64,000 nucleotides of DNA. Source: Aeromonas enteropelogenes (GTDB lineage Bacteria > Pseudomonadota > Gammaproteobacteria > Enterobacterales > Aeromonadaceae). Under the pieces are notes generated by a model. The model was given only the letters and a program-made list of their open reading frames with translations, did no database searches and was not told where the DNA came from. The translations under genes were made by a program, and so were the position numbers. Shown here piece after piece: positions 27,403-36,343 of this stretch; position 1 is the stretch's first letter, and each line of letters starts with the position of its first letter. Location: contig NZ_CDCG01000018.1 in assembly GCF_000819845.1 (NCBI RefSeq), positions 225,205 to 289,204 on the forward strand. Reading direction: 5' to 3'.

Positions 27403-28515
27403 TTACTGCTCCAGCAGATGGCCTACCAGCTCATGACGCCACCCTTGCAGCAGCATGGGCTTGTCGGCGCGGGCCCGCTCTTCGTCGCTCATCCGCCAGC
27501 TCCAGGTGAAGTACTGGTGGATGATCTTCTTGCTGGCGATCAGCTCGGGCGGAATATTGCTGACCTTGGCCTTCTCGTCCACCAGGGCCTTGATACGCTT
27601 GAGCTCGGCCTTGTATTTGGGGAAGTCCACCAGCCGGCGAATGGGCTCGGGCCAGCTGTCGGGATCGCTCTGCTGGGCCTTGGCGACGATATCCAGCATC
27701 CGCTTGCCGTGGATCTTGATCTCGATGGGCGAGAGCCCCAGTTCGTTGAGATCGCGAAGGGACGCGGGACGGCGTTCCGCCACCTTGAACAGGTGCAGCT
27801 CTTTGACCACGAAGTTGAGGGCGAGATCCCGGCGGACCGCTTCCTGCTGGCGCCAGGCGGCCAGCTCGCGCAGGATCGCCAACTCGCGGCGACCCAGTTG
27901 CCAGGCGTTGACGATCTCGAGATAAGCCTGACGAGGATCGTTGCCCTGGGTCTTGCGGGCGGAGTGGTTTTGGCACTCCTGCTCGAACCAGGGAAATTTG
28001 CCACTTTCACGCAGCTTGCTCATCACCTTGTCGTAGAGGGGCATCAGGTAGAAGACATCGGCCGCCGCGTATTCGAGCTGGCGGTCTGTCAGCGGGCGAG
28101 CCAGCCAATCGGTGCGGGCCTGATCCTTCTCAAGGGCCACGCCGAGGAATTCATTGACCAGGGCACCAAAGCCCACCGAGACGCCATAGCCCAGAAAGGC
28201 GGCCGCCAGCTGGGTATCGTGCATCTGATTCGGCAAATGACCGGCCTCGTGCTGGATAAGTTCGAGATCCTCGCCGGAGGCATGCAGGATGGCGATCTGC
28301 CCTTCCCGACCAAGCCGTCGCCAGAGCGGGGCGAGATCCAGAGTGAGCGGATCGAGCAGCGCCAGCTGCTTGCCATCGTAGATTTGAAACAGGCCCAGTT
28401 GAGGGTAATAGGTGCGGGTGCGAACGAATTCAGTATCGATGGCCAGGGGAACGTCGGCCAGAGAAGCGAGATACTGCTCCAGTTCGGCTTGCTGTGAAAT
28501 GAATTGATAGTGCAT
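27403..28515 (-). CDS. rnd: Ribonuclease D
   Basis: RNase D is a 3'-5' exoribonuclease in tRNA 3'-end maturation. The DEDD exonuclease domain begins at AIDTEFVRTRTYYPQLGLFQ, with a later catalytic segment around TDRQLEYAAADVFYL. Two HRDC domains follow (about 205-290 and 290-370). The ATG at 28515 (MHYQFISQQ) gives 370 residues, matching the family; an upstream ATG at 28566 would include the fadD terminator. It lies downstream of fadD on the same strand, as in E. coli. Confidence 0.95.
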   Translation of the reverse strand: MHYQFISQQAELEQYLASLADVPLAIDTEFVRTRTYYPQLGLFQIYDGKQLALLDPLTLDLAPLWRRLGREGQIAILHASGEDLELIQHEAGHLPNQMHDTQLAAAFLGYGVSVGFGALVNEFLGVALEKDQARTDWLARPLTDRQLEYAAADVFYLMPLYDKVMSKLRESGKFPWFEQECQNHSARKTQGNDPRQAYLEIVNAWQLGRRELAILRELAAWRQQEAVRRDLALNFVVKELHLFKVAERRPASLRDLNELGLSPIEIKIHGKRMLDIVAKAQQSDPDSWPEPIRRLVDFPKYKAELKRIKALVDEKAKVSNIPPELIASKKIIHQYFTWSWRMSDEERARADKPMLLQGWRHELVGHLLEQ

Positions 28516-28546
28516 CTTTGCCTGCAAGTTTTCAGGGCCAAAAGAA

Positions 28547-28572
28547 AAAACCGTGGGATGTCCCACGGTTTT
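28547..28572 (-). terminator. Intrinsic terminator of fadD
   Basis: Perfect 12-bp stem AAAACCGTGGGA / TCCCACGGTTTT, 41 bp beyond the fadD stop and just before rnd. Confidence 0.9.
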
Positions 28573-28613
28573 GCATCACTGCGCTGCCTGGCCAAGAGGC
28601 CTGGCGACGCCGG

Positions 28614-30290
28614 TTACTGCTTGGCAATCTCTTCGTCGCGCAGGACGCGGCGCAGGATCTTGCCCACATTGGTCTTGGGAAGTTCGTCGCGAAATTCTAC
28701 CAGTTTCGGCACCTTATAGGCAGTCAGATGTTTGCGGCAGTGGGCAATAATCTCGTCATCCTGCAGTTTTGCATCTTTCCTGACCACGAAGATCTTCACC
28801 AGCTCGCCGGAGACCTTGTGCGGCACGCCGACGGCCGCCACTTCCAGCACTTTCGGGTGCAGCGCCACCACGTCTTCAATTTCATTCGGGTAGACGTTGA
28901 AACCGGAGACCAGGATCATATCCTTTTTGCGATCGACGATCTTGAAGAAGCCCTGCTCGTCGCACACGGCGATGTCGCCGGTACAGAGCCAGCCATCCTG
29001 CATCACCTCGGCAGTAGCCTCGGGACGCTGCCAATAACCGACCATCACCTGCGGGCCGCGTACCTGCATCTCGCCCGGCGTGCCAAATTCGGTGATCACC
29101 TGACCATTGTCATCTACCAGACGGATATCGGTGGAGCAGACCGGCAGACCGATAGAGCCGTTGTAATCGCTCAGATCGTACGGGCAGACGCTCACCAGGG
29201 GAGAACACTCGGTCAAACCATAACCTTCCAACAGCGGGGTGTCGGTCAGCGTCTTCCACTTCTCGGCCACCGCCCGCTGCACCGCCATGCCGCCGCCGAT
29301 GGTCAGCTTGAGCTTGGTAAAGTCCATGCCCTGGAACTCGTCGTTGTTGACCAGCGCATTGAACAGGGTGTTCACCCCGGTGATGCAGGTGAAGGGGTAC
29401 TTCTTGATCTCTTTGACAAAGCCCGGGATGTCGCGGGGGTTGCTGATGAGCAGGTTGTAGCCACCAAGGCGCATAAACAGCAGGCAGTTCACGGTGAGCG
29501 CGAAGACGTGGTAGAGCGGCAGCGCGGTGACCACGAACTCCTTGCCCCGCTCCAGCATGGGGCCGTAGACACCGAGGCACTGCTCGACGTTGGCAATCAT
29601 GTTGCGGTGGGTCAGCATGGCCCCCTTGGAGAGGCCTGTGGTGCCGCCGGTGTACTGCAGGAAGGCAAGATCGTCGTTGCTGATCTCGGGTTTGATGTAC
29701 TGCAGGTAACGCCCCTTGGAGAGGGCCTGGCGCATGGTGCTGGCGTGGGGCAGATTGTATTTGGGCACCAGCTTCTTGACGTATTTCACCACGAAGTTGA
29801 CCAGGGTCCCCTTGGCCAGCCCCAGGTTGTCCCCCATCCGGGTCAGGATGACGTGCTTGATCGGGGTGTCATAGACCACTTTTTCCAGGGTATGGGCGAA
29901 GTTGGAGACGATGACGATGGCCTTGGCGCCAGAGTCATTGAGCTGGTGCTCCAGCTCCCGCGGGGTGTAGAGCGGGTTGACGTTGACCACTATCATGCCG
30001 GCACGCAGGATGCCGAACACGGCGATGGGGTACTGCAGCAGGTTCGGCATCATCACCGCCACCCGATCGCCACGGCTCAGCTTGAGCTCGTTTTGCAGGT
30101 AGGCGGCAAAGGCGCGGGACTGCTCTTCCAGTCGGCGGTAGGTAATGGTCTGCCCCATGTTGACGAAGGCGGGCTGGTCGGCGAACTGGTTTACCGACTC
30201 TTCAAACATATCGACCAGGGAGCTGTATTGGTCTGGATTGATCTCGGCCGGAACCCCTTCCGGATAACGCTTCAGCCAGACTTTTTCCAC
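28614..30290 (-). CDS. fadD: Long-chain fatty acid-CoA ligase, GTG start
   Basis: FadD activates imported long-chain fatty acids to acyl-CoA at the inner membrane, the entry step to beta-oxidation. The adenylate-forming signatures are clear: [24 protein letters not shown], and the FACS motif [26 protein letters not shown]. The GTG at 30288-30290 opens [12 protein letters not shown], aligning with E. coli MKKVWLNRYP, and has AGGAGA 6 bases upstream, so it is preferred over in-frame ATGs at 30305 and 30380. Length 558 residues. No FadR operator could be recognised upstream. Confidence 0.95.
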   Translation of the reverse strand: MEKVWLKRYPEGVPAEINPDQYSSLVDMFEESVNQFADQPAFVNMGQTITYRRLEEQSRAFAAYLQNELKLSRGDRVAVMMPNLLQYPIAVFGILRAGMIVVNVNPLYTPRELEHQLNDSGAKAIVIVSNFAHTLEKVVYDTPIKHVILTRMGDNLGLAKGTLVNFVVKYVKKLVPKYNLPHASTMRQALSKGRYLQYIKPEISNDDLAFLQYTGGTTGLSKGAMLTHRNMIANVEQCLGVYGPMLERGKEFVVTALPLYHVFALTVNCLLFMRLGGYNLLISNPRDIPGFVKEIKKYPFTCITGVNTLFNALVNNDEFQGMDFTKLKLTIGGGMAVQRAVAEKWKTLTDTPLLEGYGLTECSPLVSVCPYDLSDYNGSIGLPVCSTDIRLVDDNGQVITEFGTPGEMQVRGPQVMVGYWQRPEATAEVMQDGWLCTGDIAVCDEQGFFKIVDRKKDMILVSGFNVYPNEIEDVVALHPKVLEVAAVGVPHKVSGELVKIFVVRKDAKLQDDEIIAHCRKHLTAYKVPKLVEFRDELPKTNVGKILRRVLRDEEIAKQ

Positions 30291-30488
30291 GAACTTCTCC
30301 TGCATAACTAGCACCTGTGCGCTCACTGTGTTGCCTCCGTCCCTGTTCACTGCAATTTCAATCAACTGTTTTAAGCTCATACTCTAACGCCGCCCATATT
30401 TACATAGGGCAACATCAATTAACAGCACATTAACAATGAAAAAGTGTGAGGGGGAAAACAAACCTGGAATTATTGAAAGCCACTGATT

Positions 30489-31346
30489 CTACCGAATTTT
30501 GCAGAAATTTTCGATACAAACAGCGGTCTTGGCACAATTTTCCATATGAAAATGGTGATTTCCCGCCAACAGGACCCGCTCTATCTCTCTGAAAGCATCC
30601 TGACGCGACTGCCATTGTGCCTGCAGGCTGGCAAAGCCCTGCTCCCCCTGAATGAAGAGCACGGGCGCGCGGATTGCCCCCATCAGCGCCCTGGCCTGCC
30701 CCTCGCTCATGCGAAGGGGCGAGAGATCCCGCAATCTGGGGTCGCTGCGCCAGTACCAGCGGCCATCTTGCTCCACCAGCTGGCGCTCGCAGATAAGGCG
30801 TGCCGCTGCCGAAGAGATATCCGCCACCTTGCAGCGGGCGGCCACCGCATCGTCGATAGAAACAAACCCGCCGGTGGCACGCTCGCGGGTACGGCTGCGG
30901 TTGACAATGGCACGTTTGAGCTGGGCTGGCACCTCTTCATCAGGCTGACTCAGCGGCCCCAACCCCTCCAGCATGATGAGCCGCGCCACCTGCTCGGGAA
31001 ATACCCCGGCATAGGCCGAGGCGATCAGTGCCCCGAGGGAGTGACCAAGCAGGGTGAACCTGGTCCAGCCCGCAGCCTGGGTGATCTGGTAGAGATCGTC
31101 CAGCCAGTCGACGAAGACATAGGGAGTCTGCTTGTGATCCGAGTGACCATGCCCAGGCAGATCGACGCAGATGAGGTGAAAGGCATCAAGATGAGGGGCG
31201 AGAGGCAGAAAGCTGGCACTGTTGTCGAGCCAGCCATGCAGGGCCACCAGCAACGGCTTGCCCTGCTGGCCATTGTCGAGCAGGGCCACCCGGCGACCAT
31301 CCGCCAGGGTGAGAAAGCGCTCCTGCAGGCTGTCAATCATGTTCAC
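30489..31346 (-). CDS. Alpha/beta hydrolase
   Basis: A 285-residue alpha/beta-hydrolase with the oxyanion HGWLDN (37-42), the nucleophile elbow GHSLGA (Ser103) and a late histidine in GNHHFHMEN. It most resembles broad-specificity esterases or serine hydrolases; the substrate is unknown. It starts 2 bp after yeaY stops and is likely cotranscribed with it. It occupies a slot between fadD and yeaY that is empty in E. coli. Confidence 0.9.
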   Translation of the reverse strand: MNMIDSLQERFLTLADGRRVALLDNGQQGKPLLVALHGWLDNSASFLPLAPHLDAFHLICVDLPGHGHSDHKQTPYVFVDWLDDLYQITQAAGWTRFTLLGHSLGALIASAYAGVFPEQVARLIMLEGLGPLSQPDEEVPAQLKRAIVNRSRTRERATGGFVSIDDAVAARCKVADISSAAARLICERQLVEQDGRWYWRSDPRLRDLSPLRMSEGQARALMGAIRAPVLFIQGEQGFASLQAQWQSRQDAFREIERVLLAGNHHFHMENCAKTAVCIENFCKIR

Positions 31347-31348
31347 CC

Positions 31349-31861
31349 CTAGCGGCGCAGCGGCCGTCTCGGCCAGAAGGGATCATAGAAGGGGTCGTAG
31401 AAGTAAGGGTCCATATAGCGGATCTCCACCTCCTTGACCGGCGGCCACAGCTTGCTGCCCGTCACCTTGAGCACCGGGAAGCGATACTTGTGCTCGCCAA
31501 TCTGGCCGTCCACCGGCTTGTCCGTGGTCCCCAGCACCGTCAGGCTGCGCCCCTTGGCATAGAGGGTCGGGTCGACAAAGCCCTGCATGACTGCCAAAAA
31601 ACGCCCCGGACTCTGCTCGGTCTGCTCCGGTATCCCGTTGGATTTAAGCGGAAGATAGACCACCTCGATAACGCTCTGATCCGCCTTGTTGTGCACCGCG
31701 GCAATCACCCCGCTCCAGCGGGCAGGCTTGCCCTCCAGTGCCAGCGCGGGCTGATAGGCCACCAGCTGGTTTTCAGGCTCATAGGCCAGCTCTTTGGGCA
31801 CAGAGCTGCAGGCTCCGAGCAGCAACACGGCCGCTCCCATCACCATCGCACGCTTGAACAT
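31349..31861 (-). CDS. yeaY: Slp-family outer membrane lipoprotein (YeaY-like)
   Basis: The 170-residue protein has a lipoprotein signal (MFKRAMVMGAAVLLLGAC) with the acylated Cys18, and no Asp at +2, so sorting to the outer membrane is expected. The mature part resembles the Slp/YeaY family. The C-terminus is rich in Tyr, Asp, Phe and Pro (YMDPYFYDPFYDPFW). Members are starvation- or acid-induced lipoproteins of unclear function. Its position between fadD and tsaB is the E. coli yeaY locus. Confidence 0.87.
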   Translation of the reverse strand: MFKRAMVMGAAVLLLGACSSVPKELAYEPENQLVAYQPALALEGKPARWSGVIAAVHNKADQSVIEVVYLPLKSNGIPEQTEQSPGRFLAVMQGFVDPTLYAKGRSLTVLGTTDKPVDGQIGEHKYRFPVLKVTGSKLWPPVKEVEIRYMDPYFYDPFYDPFWPRRPLRR

Positions 31862-31980
31862 GTCACTCTCCTTTTCAGATCGTCAGTTCCCGCGCCGACC
31901 AGTGCTAACTGCACCGGCCGACAGGGGATGTTCATCGGTTGGTAGCAAGGGTGGCACCACGGCCATTGCCTACCCTGCCC

Positions 31981-32682
31981 TTACTCGCGACCCGGCAGCT
32001 TCTTCCAGGTCACCTTGTCACGCAAGTAGACCGGAGTCGCTTTTTCTACCGGGACGGCCTCGCCCGCCAGCCAGGCGGTGCGTGCCAGGGGCAGCATGTC
32101 TTCTGCTGCCGGAAAGCGCACCTTGCTCCCCATCCGCTCGTCGGCAAGCCCTGCGAGGGTGTCACCATAGGTTTCAAAGCCGGTGCCGACGCAAGTCACC
32201 TGGTCTGCCAGCTTGCCACGACTTGCCACCAGGGCGGCGGGATCGCTCACCACTTCCTCACCTACCAACTGCATGCGACTATCGCGCCATTCATAGTGAC
32301 CGAAGTAAACCTCGTTCATCCGCGCATCGATGGCGGTCAGCACATGCTCGGCCCCGTCCAGACGATGAGCCCCCTGCGCCATGGCCGCCAGGGTGGAGAT
32401 GCCGATAAGCGGCACACCGGCGCCAAAGGCCAGCCCCTGGGCGACCCCGATGCCGATCCGCACACCGGTAAAGGAGCCAGGGCCACGGCCGAAAGCGATG
32501 GCATCCAGCTCGCTCAAACTTATCCCGGCTTCCTCCAACAGAGCCTGAACCATGGGCAAAATCTTGCGGGTGTGATCCCGCGGCGCCTCTTCCCAACGGG
32601 AAAACACCTTGTCACCCATCAGCAAGGCGGCAGAGCAGGCTTCGGTGGCGGTATCAACGGCCAGGATCTTCAACTCGTTCAT
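31981..32682 (-). CDS. tsaB: tRNA threonylcarbamoyladenosine biosynthesis protein TsaB
   Basis: TsaB (YeaZ) is the non-catalytic ASKHA partner of TsaD in making t6A37 on tRNAs that read ANN codons. The sequence shows KILAVDTATEACS, GRGPGSFTGVRIG, TAIDARMNEVYFG and VYLRDKVTWKKLPG, as in E. coli TsaB. The ATG at 32682 gives 233 residues; a TTG three codons upstream is an alternative. It lies between yeaY and yoaA as in E. coli. Confidence 0.96.
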   Translation of the reverse strand: MNELKILAVDTATEACSAALLMGDKVFSRWEEAPRDHTRKILPMVQALLEEAGISLSELDAIAFGRGPGSFTGVRIGIGVAQGLAFGAGVPLIGISTLAAMAQGAHRLDGAEHVLTAIDARMNEVYFGHYEWRDSRMQLVGEEVVSDPAALVASRGKLADQVTCVGTGFETYGDTLAGLADERMGSKVRFPAAEDMLPLARTAWLAGEAVPVEKATPVYLRDKVTWKKLPGRE

Positions 32683-32873
32683 GCGTTCCAATCTCGATTA
32701 CATTCAGTCAATGTCATTACCGACCGGCAAACAGTGCCGATCTATTGTTCAAACAAGTTCAATCACGCTAACAGTGCTCGCAGACCCGACGCGCTGCCAG
32801 CAAGCGCCCAAGGGATATACCCCGAGCGCGAGGTCTCAGCCCAACTCAGCACAACGAGTTCGTCTCGGCTGCG

Positions 32874-34802
32874 TCATGCCTTGGCGCCAAAGAAATCCCC
32901 CAGCATGGCCAGCTCCCGGGTACGGGGAATGGCGGGCAGACTCTTGATAAAAGTGGCGCCGTAGGGTTTGTTGACCATGCGGGGATCACAGATCACCAGT
33001 ACCCCATGATCACTGCGATCACGAATAAGCCGCCCCACCCCCTGTTTCAGGGCAATCACCGCCTTGGGCAGCTGGAGTTCGGCAAAGGGATCGCCCCCCT
33101 TGAGCTTGCAATCATCGACCCGCGCCTTGAGCAGCGGATCGTCAGGGCTGGCAAACGGCAGCTTGTCGATGATAACACAGGAGAGCGCAGCCCCTCGCAC
33201 GTCGATCCCCTCCCAGAAGCTGCTGGTAGCCACCAGCACGGCGCGGCCATTTTCCACGAACTCCTTGAGCAGCCGCTGCTTGTTGTCCTCCCCCTGCAAC
33301 AGCACGGTGCGGCCGATCTCCCGGCGCAGCACCTCGGCCACCTGACGCATCACCTGATGACTGGTGCAAAGAAAGAAACAGCCCCCCGGGGTCTTGTTGA
33401 TAAGGGGGATCATCAGGTTGGCCAACTGTTCGCCCCGACCAAAGGCGTTGGGCTCGGGCAGATAGCGGGGCACGCACAGGCGCGCCTGCTCACTGTAATC
33501 GAACGGGCTGTCCAGAATAAGCTCGGCGCTGCCGGCCAGGCCCAGCTCGGCCACGAAGTGATCGAAGCGCTGATCAACCGTCAGGGTGGCGGAGGTGAAC
33601 ACCCAGGCCACCTCGGGACTTTGCACCTCGGCCCCGAAACGCTCGGCCACCGAGAGCGGGGTCAAGTTGAGGGAAAAATGGAGCCGCGAGCAGTCATACC
33701 AGTAGGAAAAACCGGTCTGGTTCACCGCCAGCACCTCGCCAAGGCGAGTGCGCAGCTCGCAGATCCGCTCGAAGGCGTGATCCAGCTGCTCGCCCCGCCC
33801 CAGCGCCAGTTTCAACACCTCGTAACAGAGCCCGATGGCGTCGTTGAGGCGAGCCAGCGCCTGTCCCCAGAGGGGCTGGCGCAGCATATCGCGGGTATTG
33901 CCGCGCCCGCCATCTACCCCGAAGGCGAGGCGCAAGTCCTGGCTCGCGATGGCGAGCCGATCCGCCGCCTTGCCAAGCTGGGCCATGTCGTGGGCTTCGG
34001 CCCGATAGGCGAGCTGGATATCCTGCGCCAGATCCTGAATGGTGCGACTGCCCACCGACTTGCCAAAGTAGTTGGTGGCGATCTCGGGCAACTGGTGCGC
34101 CTCGTCAAACACATAGACTTGCGCCTGTGGCACCAGCTCGCCAAATCCCGTGTCTTTCACCGCCAGATCGGCGAAGAAGAGGTGATGGTTGATCACCACC
34201 ACCTGGGCGTCCATGGCGCGGCGCCGGGCAATGACCAGGTGGCAATCGTCGTAATAGGGACAGTCGCGCCCCAGGCAGTTGTCGTTGGTGCTGGTGACGT
34301 GGGTGAGGATCTCGGCGTTTTCCTGCAGTCCCGGAATATCTCCCACATCGCCGTTGTCGGTGGCAGTGGACCAGGACTTCACCTTGACCAGATCATTGAG
34401 GATCTCGGGCTTTTGCAGATGGGATTCGCTCAAGAGCCGGTTCATCCGCTCGATACACAGGTAGTTGCTGCGCCCCTTGAGCAGGGCCACCGGCGGGGTA
34501 TAGGAGAGTGCGCCGGTGATGGTAGGCAAGTCTCGATAGAAGAGCTGCTCCTGCAGGTTTTTGGAGCCCGTACTGATCACCACCCGCTTGCCGGATTCCA
34601 GCGCCGGCACCAGATAGGCGTAGGTTTTGCCGGTACCTGTCCCCGCCTCCACCAGCAGACGGCCACCACTCTTGATGGCACGGGCCACCGCCTCGGCCAT
34701 CTCCAGTTGTGGAGCGCGGGCTTTGAAACCGTCGATATGGCTGGCCAGAGGGCCGTCTGGCTTGAACAGGGTCTGGATGGTCAAAAGGGAGTCCCGCAGC
34801 AA
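32874..34802 (-). CDS. yoaA: XPD/DinG-family iron-sulfur DNA helicase YoaA
   Basis: YoaA is a superfamily 2 helicase that supports replication and repair with the polymerase III subunit chi. The 642-residue protein has Walker A AGTGTGKT (53-60), DEAH (233-236) and four spaced cysteines for a 4Fe-4S cluster (Cys116, 176, 181, 187) between motifs Ia and II. C-terminal motif VI is QGVGRLIRDRSD. Similarity and location next to tsaB favour YoaA over DinG. A small gene of unknown function lies 49 bp upstream on the same strand. Confidence 0.95.
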   Translation of the reverse strand: MLRDSLLTIQTLFKPDGPLASHIDGFKARAPQLEMAEAVARAIKSGGRLLVEAGTGTGKTYAYLVPALESGKRVVISTGSKNLQEQLFYRDLPTITGALSYTPPVALLKGRSNYLCIERMNRLLSESHLQKPEILNDLVKVKSWSTATDNGDVGDIPGLQENAEILTHVTSTNDNCLGRDCPYYDDCHLVIARRRAMDAQVVVINHHLFFADLAVKDTGFGELVPQAQVYVFDEAHQLPEIATNYFGKSVGSRTIQDLAQDIQLAYRAEAHDMAQLGKAADRLAIASQDLRLAFGVDGGRGNTRDMLRQPLWGQALARLNDAIGLCYEVLKLALGRGEQLDHAFERICELRTRLGEVLAVNQTGFSYWYDCSRLHFSLNLTPLSVAERFGAEVQSPEVAWVFTSATLTVDQRFDHFVAELGLAGSAELILDSPFDYSEQARLCVPRYLPEPNAFGRGEQLANLMIPLINKTPGGCFFLCTSHQVMRQVAEVLRREIGRTVLLQGEDNKQRLLKEFVENGRAVLVATSSFWEGIDVRGAALSCVIIDKLPFASPDDPLLKARVDDCKLKGGDPFAELQLPKAVIALKQGVGRLIRDRSDHGVLVICDPRMVNKPYGATFIKSLPAIPRTRELAMLGDFFGAKA

Positions 34803-34851
34803 AAGGGGGCATTATGCCAAAAGCGCGGCGAAAGCGGGACTGATTCTGCGC

Positions 34852-35094
34852 TCAGACGAAGAGATCGATCTGATGCTCGGGATCGGGCTTGTGATCGTCC
34901 TCCTCCGACGTTGGCTGATCATGCTTGGCCGAGGGGTACGGCTGCTGGCGCTGCTGGGAGTCGCTGTTATCAGTGCCGGTCTTGCGCAGCTGATGCTTTT
35001 GGCTGATCTGGGTCACTTCCCGCTTGATCTCTTCGCTGCCAGGCGTGGCGGGCGCCCGGGGCAAGATGGGGAACAAGAGGTCCTGGCTGGGCAT
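34852..35094 (-). CDS. Small hydrophilic protein of unknown function
   Basis: I do not recognise this 80-residue protein. It is charged and probably disordered, rich in Gln, Asp, Glu, Lys and Pro, with no hydrophobic segment, cysteine or obvious domain, and ends HQIDLFV. Translation is supported by AGGAG about 8 bases before the ATG. It lies between the divergent his leader and yoaA and may be cotranscribed with yoaA. A short C-terminal hydrophobic tail of this sort can be a protein-docking peptide; that is speculation. Confidence 0.65.
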   Translation of the reverse strand: MPSQDLLFPILPRAPATPGSEEIKREVTQISQKHQLRKTGTDNSDSQQRQQPYPSAKHDQPTSEEDDHKPDPEHQIDLFV

Positions 35095-35181
35095 GATGTC
35101 GACTCCTGCTAGGGGTTATTGTCTAGTTATCGACCAGAAAACCGTTTTCTCAATTTTAATCGATCAAATCACAATTTCGGG

Positions 35182-35209
35182 TTGCTTTTTCTGTCAAGGC
35201 AGGTAGTTT
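35182..35209 (+). promoter_or_regulatory. Possible his operon promoter
   Basis: TTGCTT (35182-35187) and TAGTTT (35204-35209) are 16 bp apart, placing a start about 40 bp before hisL. The match is modest; the location supports it. Confidence 0.35.
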
Positions 35210-35255
35210 AAATCAGGCGTCAATTACGACATCTTATTTGTAAAGGATTGATTAC

Positions 35256-35306
35256 ATGCAGTTCACCACCCTGAAGACTCATCACCACCATCATCATCCC
35301 GAATAG
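35256..35306 (+). CDS. hisL: his operon leader peptide
   Basis: A 16-codon peptide (MQFTTLKTHHHHHHPE) with six consecutive histidine codons, preceded by AAGGA. Ribosome stalling at the His codons when His-tRNA is scarce prevents formation of the downstream terminator, the classic attenuation switch. E. coli has seven His in this position. The frame is too short for a normal gene scan. Confidence 0.96.
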   Translation: MQFTTLKTHHHHHHPE

Positions 35307-35373
35307 TCTTTCAGGAGGTTGACTGCTGGAAGACACTTAACTGGTGACTTCCAAAAGGACCGCAAGATTCATA

Positions 35374-35408
35374 AACCCTCGGAAGCACCCACTTCCGAGG
35401 GTTTTTTC
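35374..35408 (+). terminator. his attenuator terminator
   Basis: A 12-bp stem AACCCTCGGAAG / CTTCCGAGGGTT with a 6-base loop runs into TTTTTTCG, 70 bp after hisL and ahead of hisG. It is the regulated terminator of the attenuation system. Confidence 0.93.
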
Positions 35409-35435
35409 GTTTTTGACTAGAAGGAAATCGAGCAA

Positions 35436-36332
35436 ATGGAAACACAACGTCTGCGTATCGCCATGCAAAAGTCCGGTCGTCTGAGCCAGGACTCCCAGGC
35501 CCTGTTCAAGAGCTGCGGCCTCAAGATAAACCTGCGCGAGCAACGCCTTATCGCCCATGTCGAAAACATGCCCATCGACATCCTGCGGGTGCGTGATGAC
35601 GATATCCCGGGACTGGTGATGGAAGGGGTGGTCGACCTTGGCATCATTGGCGAGAACGTGCTGGAAGAGGTGCAACTCATCCGCGCCTCCCAGGGCCAGT
35701 CCTTTGCGGTCAAGACCCTCAAGCAGCTCGACTTCGGCGGCTGCCGCCTCTCCCTGGCCGTACCGGACGACGTCAACTACACCGGACCACAGAGTCTCGC
35801 CGGCAAGCGCATCGCCACCTCCTACCCAGGCCTGCTCAAGCGCTTCTTCGATGAGAAGGGGCTCGGCTTCAAGAGTGTGATGCTCGGCGGCTCGGTGGAA
35901 GTGGCGCCGCGCGCGGGCCTGGCCGACGCCATCTGCGATCTGGTCTCCACCGGTGCCACCCTGGAGGCCAACGGTCTCAAAGAGGTGGAGGTGATCTACC
36001 GCTCCAAGGCGGTACTGGTACAGGCCCCCAACCCCTTGTCTGATGCCAAGCAGAAGCTTATCGACAAGCTGCTGCCCCGCATTCAGGGGATGCAGCAGGC
36101 CCGCGAGAGCAAGTACATCATGCTGCACGCCCCCAAAGAGAAGCTCGATGCCATCACCAGTCTGCTGCCGGGGGCCGAGCGCCCCACCATTATGCAGCTG
36201 GCGGGCGAGACCAACCAAGTGGCCCTGCACGTCGTCTCCAGCGAAACCCTGTTCTGGGAAACCATGGAGCAGCTCAAGGCCCTGGGGGCCAGCTCCATCC
36301 TGGTGCTGCCCATCGAAAAGATGATGGAGTGA
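35436..36332 (+). CDS. hisG: ATP phosphoribosyltransferase, long form
   Basis: HisG catalyses the first, feedback-inhibited step of histidine synthesis (ATP + PRPP). At 298 residues it is the long form, with a periplasmic-binding-like catalytic part ([29 protein letters not shown]) and a C-terminal ACT-like regulatory domain from about 225 ([15 protein letters not shown]) that binds histidine. AAGGA lies about 10 bases upstream. It is the first structural gene after the attenuator. Confidence 0.98.
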   Translation: METQRLRIAMQKSGRLSQDSQALFKSCGLKINLREQRLIAHVENMPIDILRVRDDDIPGLVMEGVVDLGIIGENVLEEVQLIRASQGQSFAVKTLKQLDFGGCRLSLAVPDDVNYTGPQSLAGKRIATSYPGLLKRFFDEKGLGFKSVMLGGSVEVAPRAGLADAICDLVSTGATLEANGLKEVEVIYRSKAVLVQAPNPLSDAKQKLIDKLLPRIQGMQQARESKYIMLHAPKEKLDAITSLLPGAERPTIMQLAGETNQVALHVVSSETLFWETMEQLKALGASSILVLPIEKMME

Positions 36333-36343
36333 GGGGACAAACC

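Noticed and set aside
28518..30311. A 597-codon open frame on the plus strand
   Set aside because: It lies opposite fadD, and its translation shows the His/Gly/Leu-rich composition typical of antisense frames in GC-rich genes.
30291..30488. FadR operator upstream of fadD
   Set aside because: No sequence close to TGGTCNGACCA was found in this spacer; the same holds for 62701-62882 upstream of fadI.
33006..35006. A 666-codon open frame on the plus strand
   Set aside because: Antisense to yoaA and the small gene beside it; no recognisable domain, no ribosome site.
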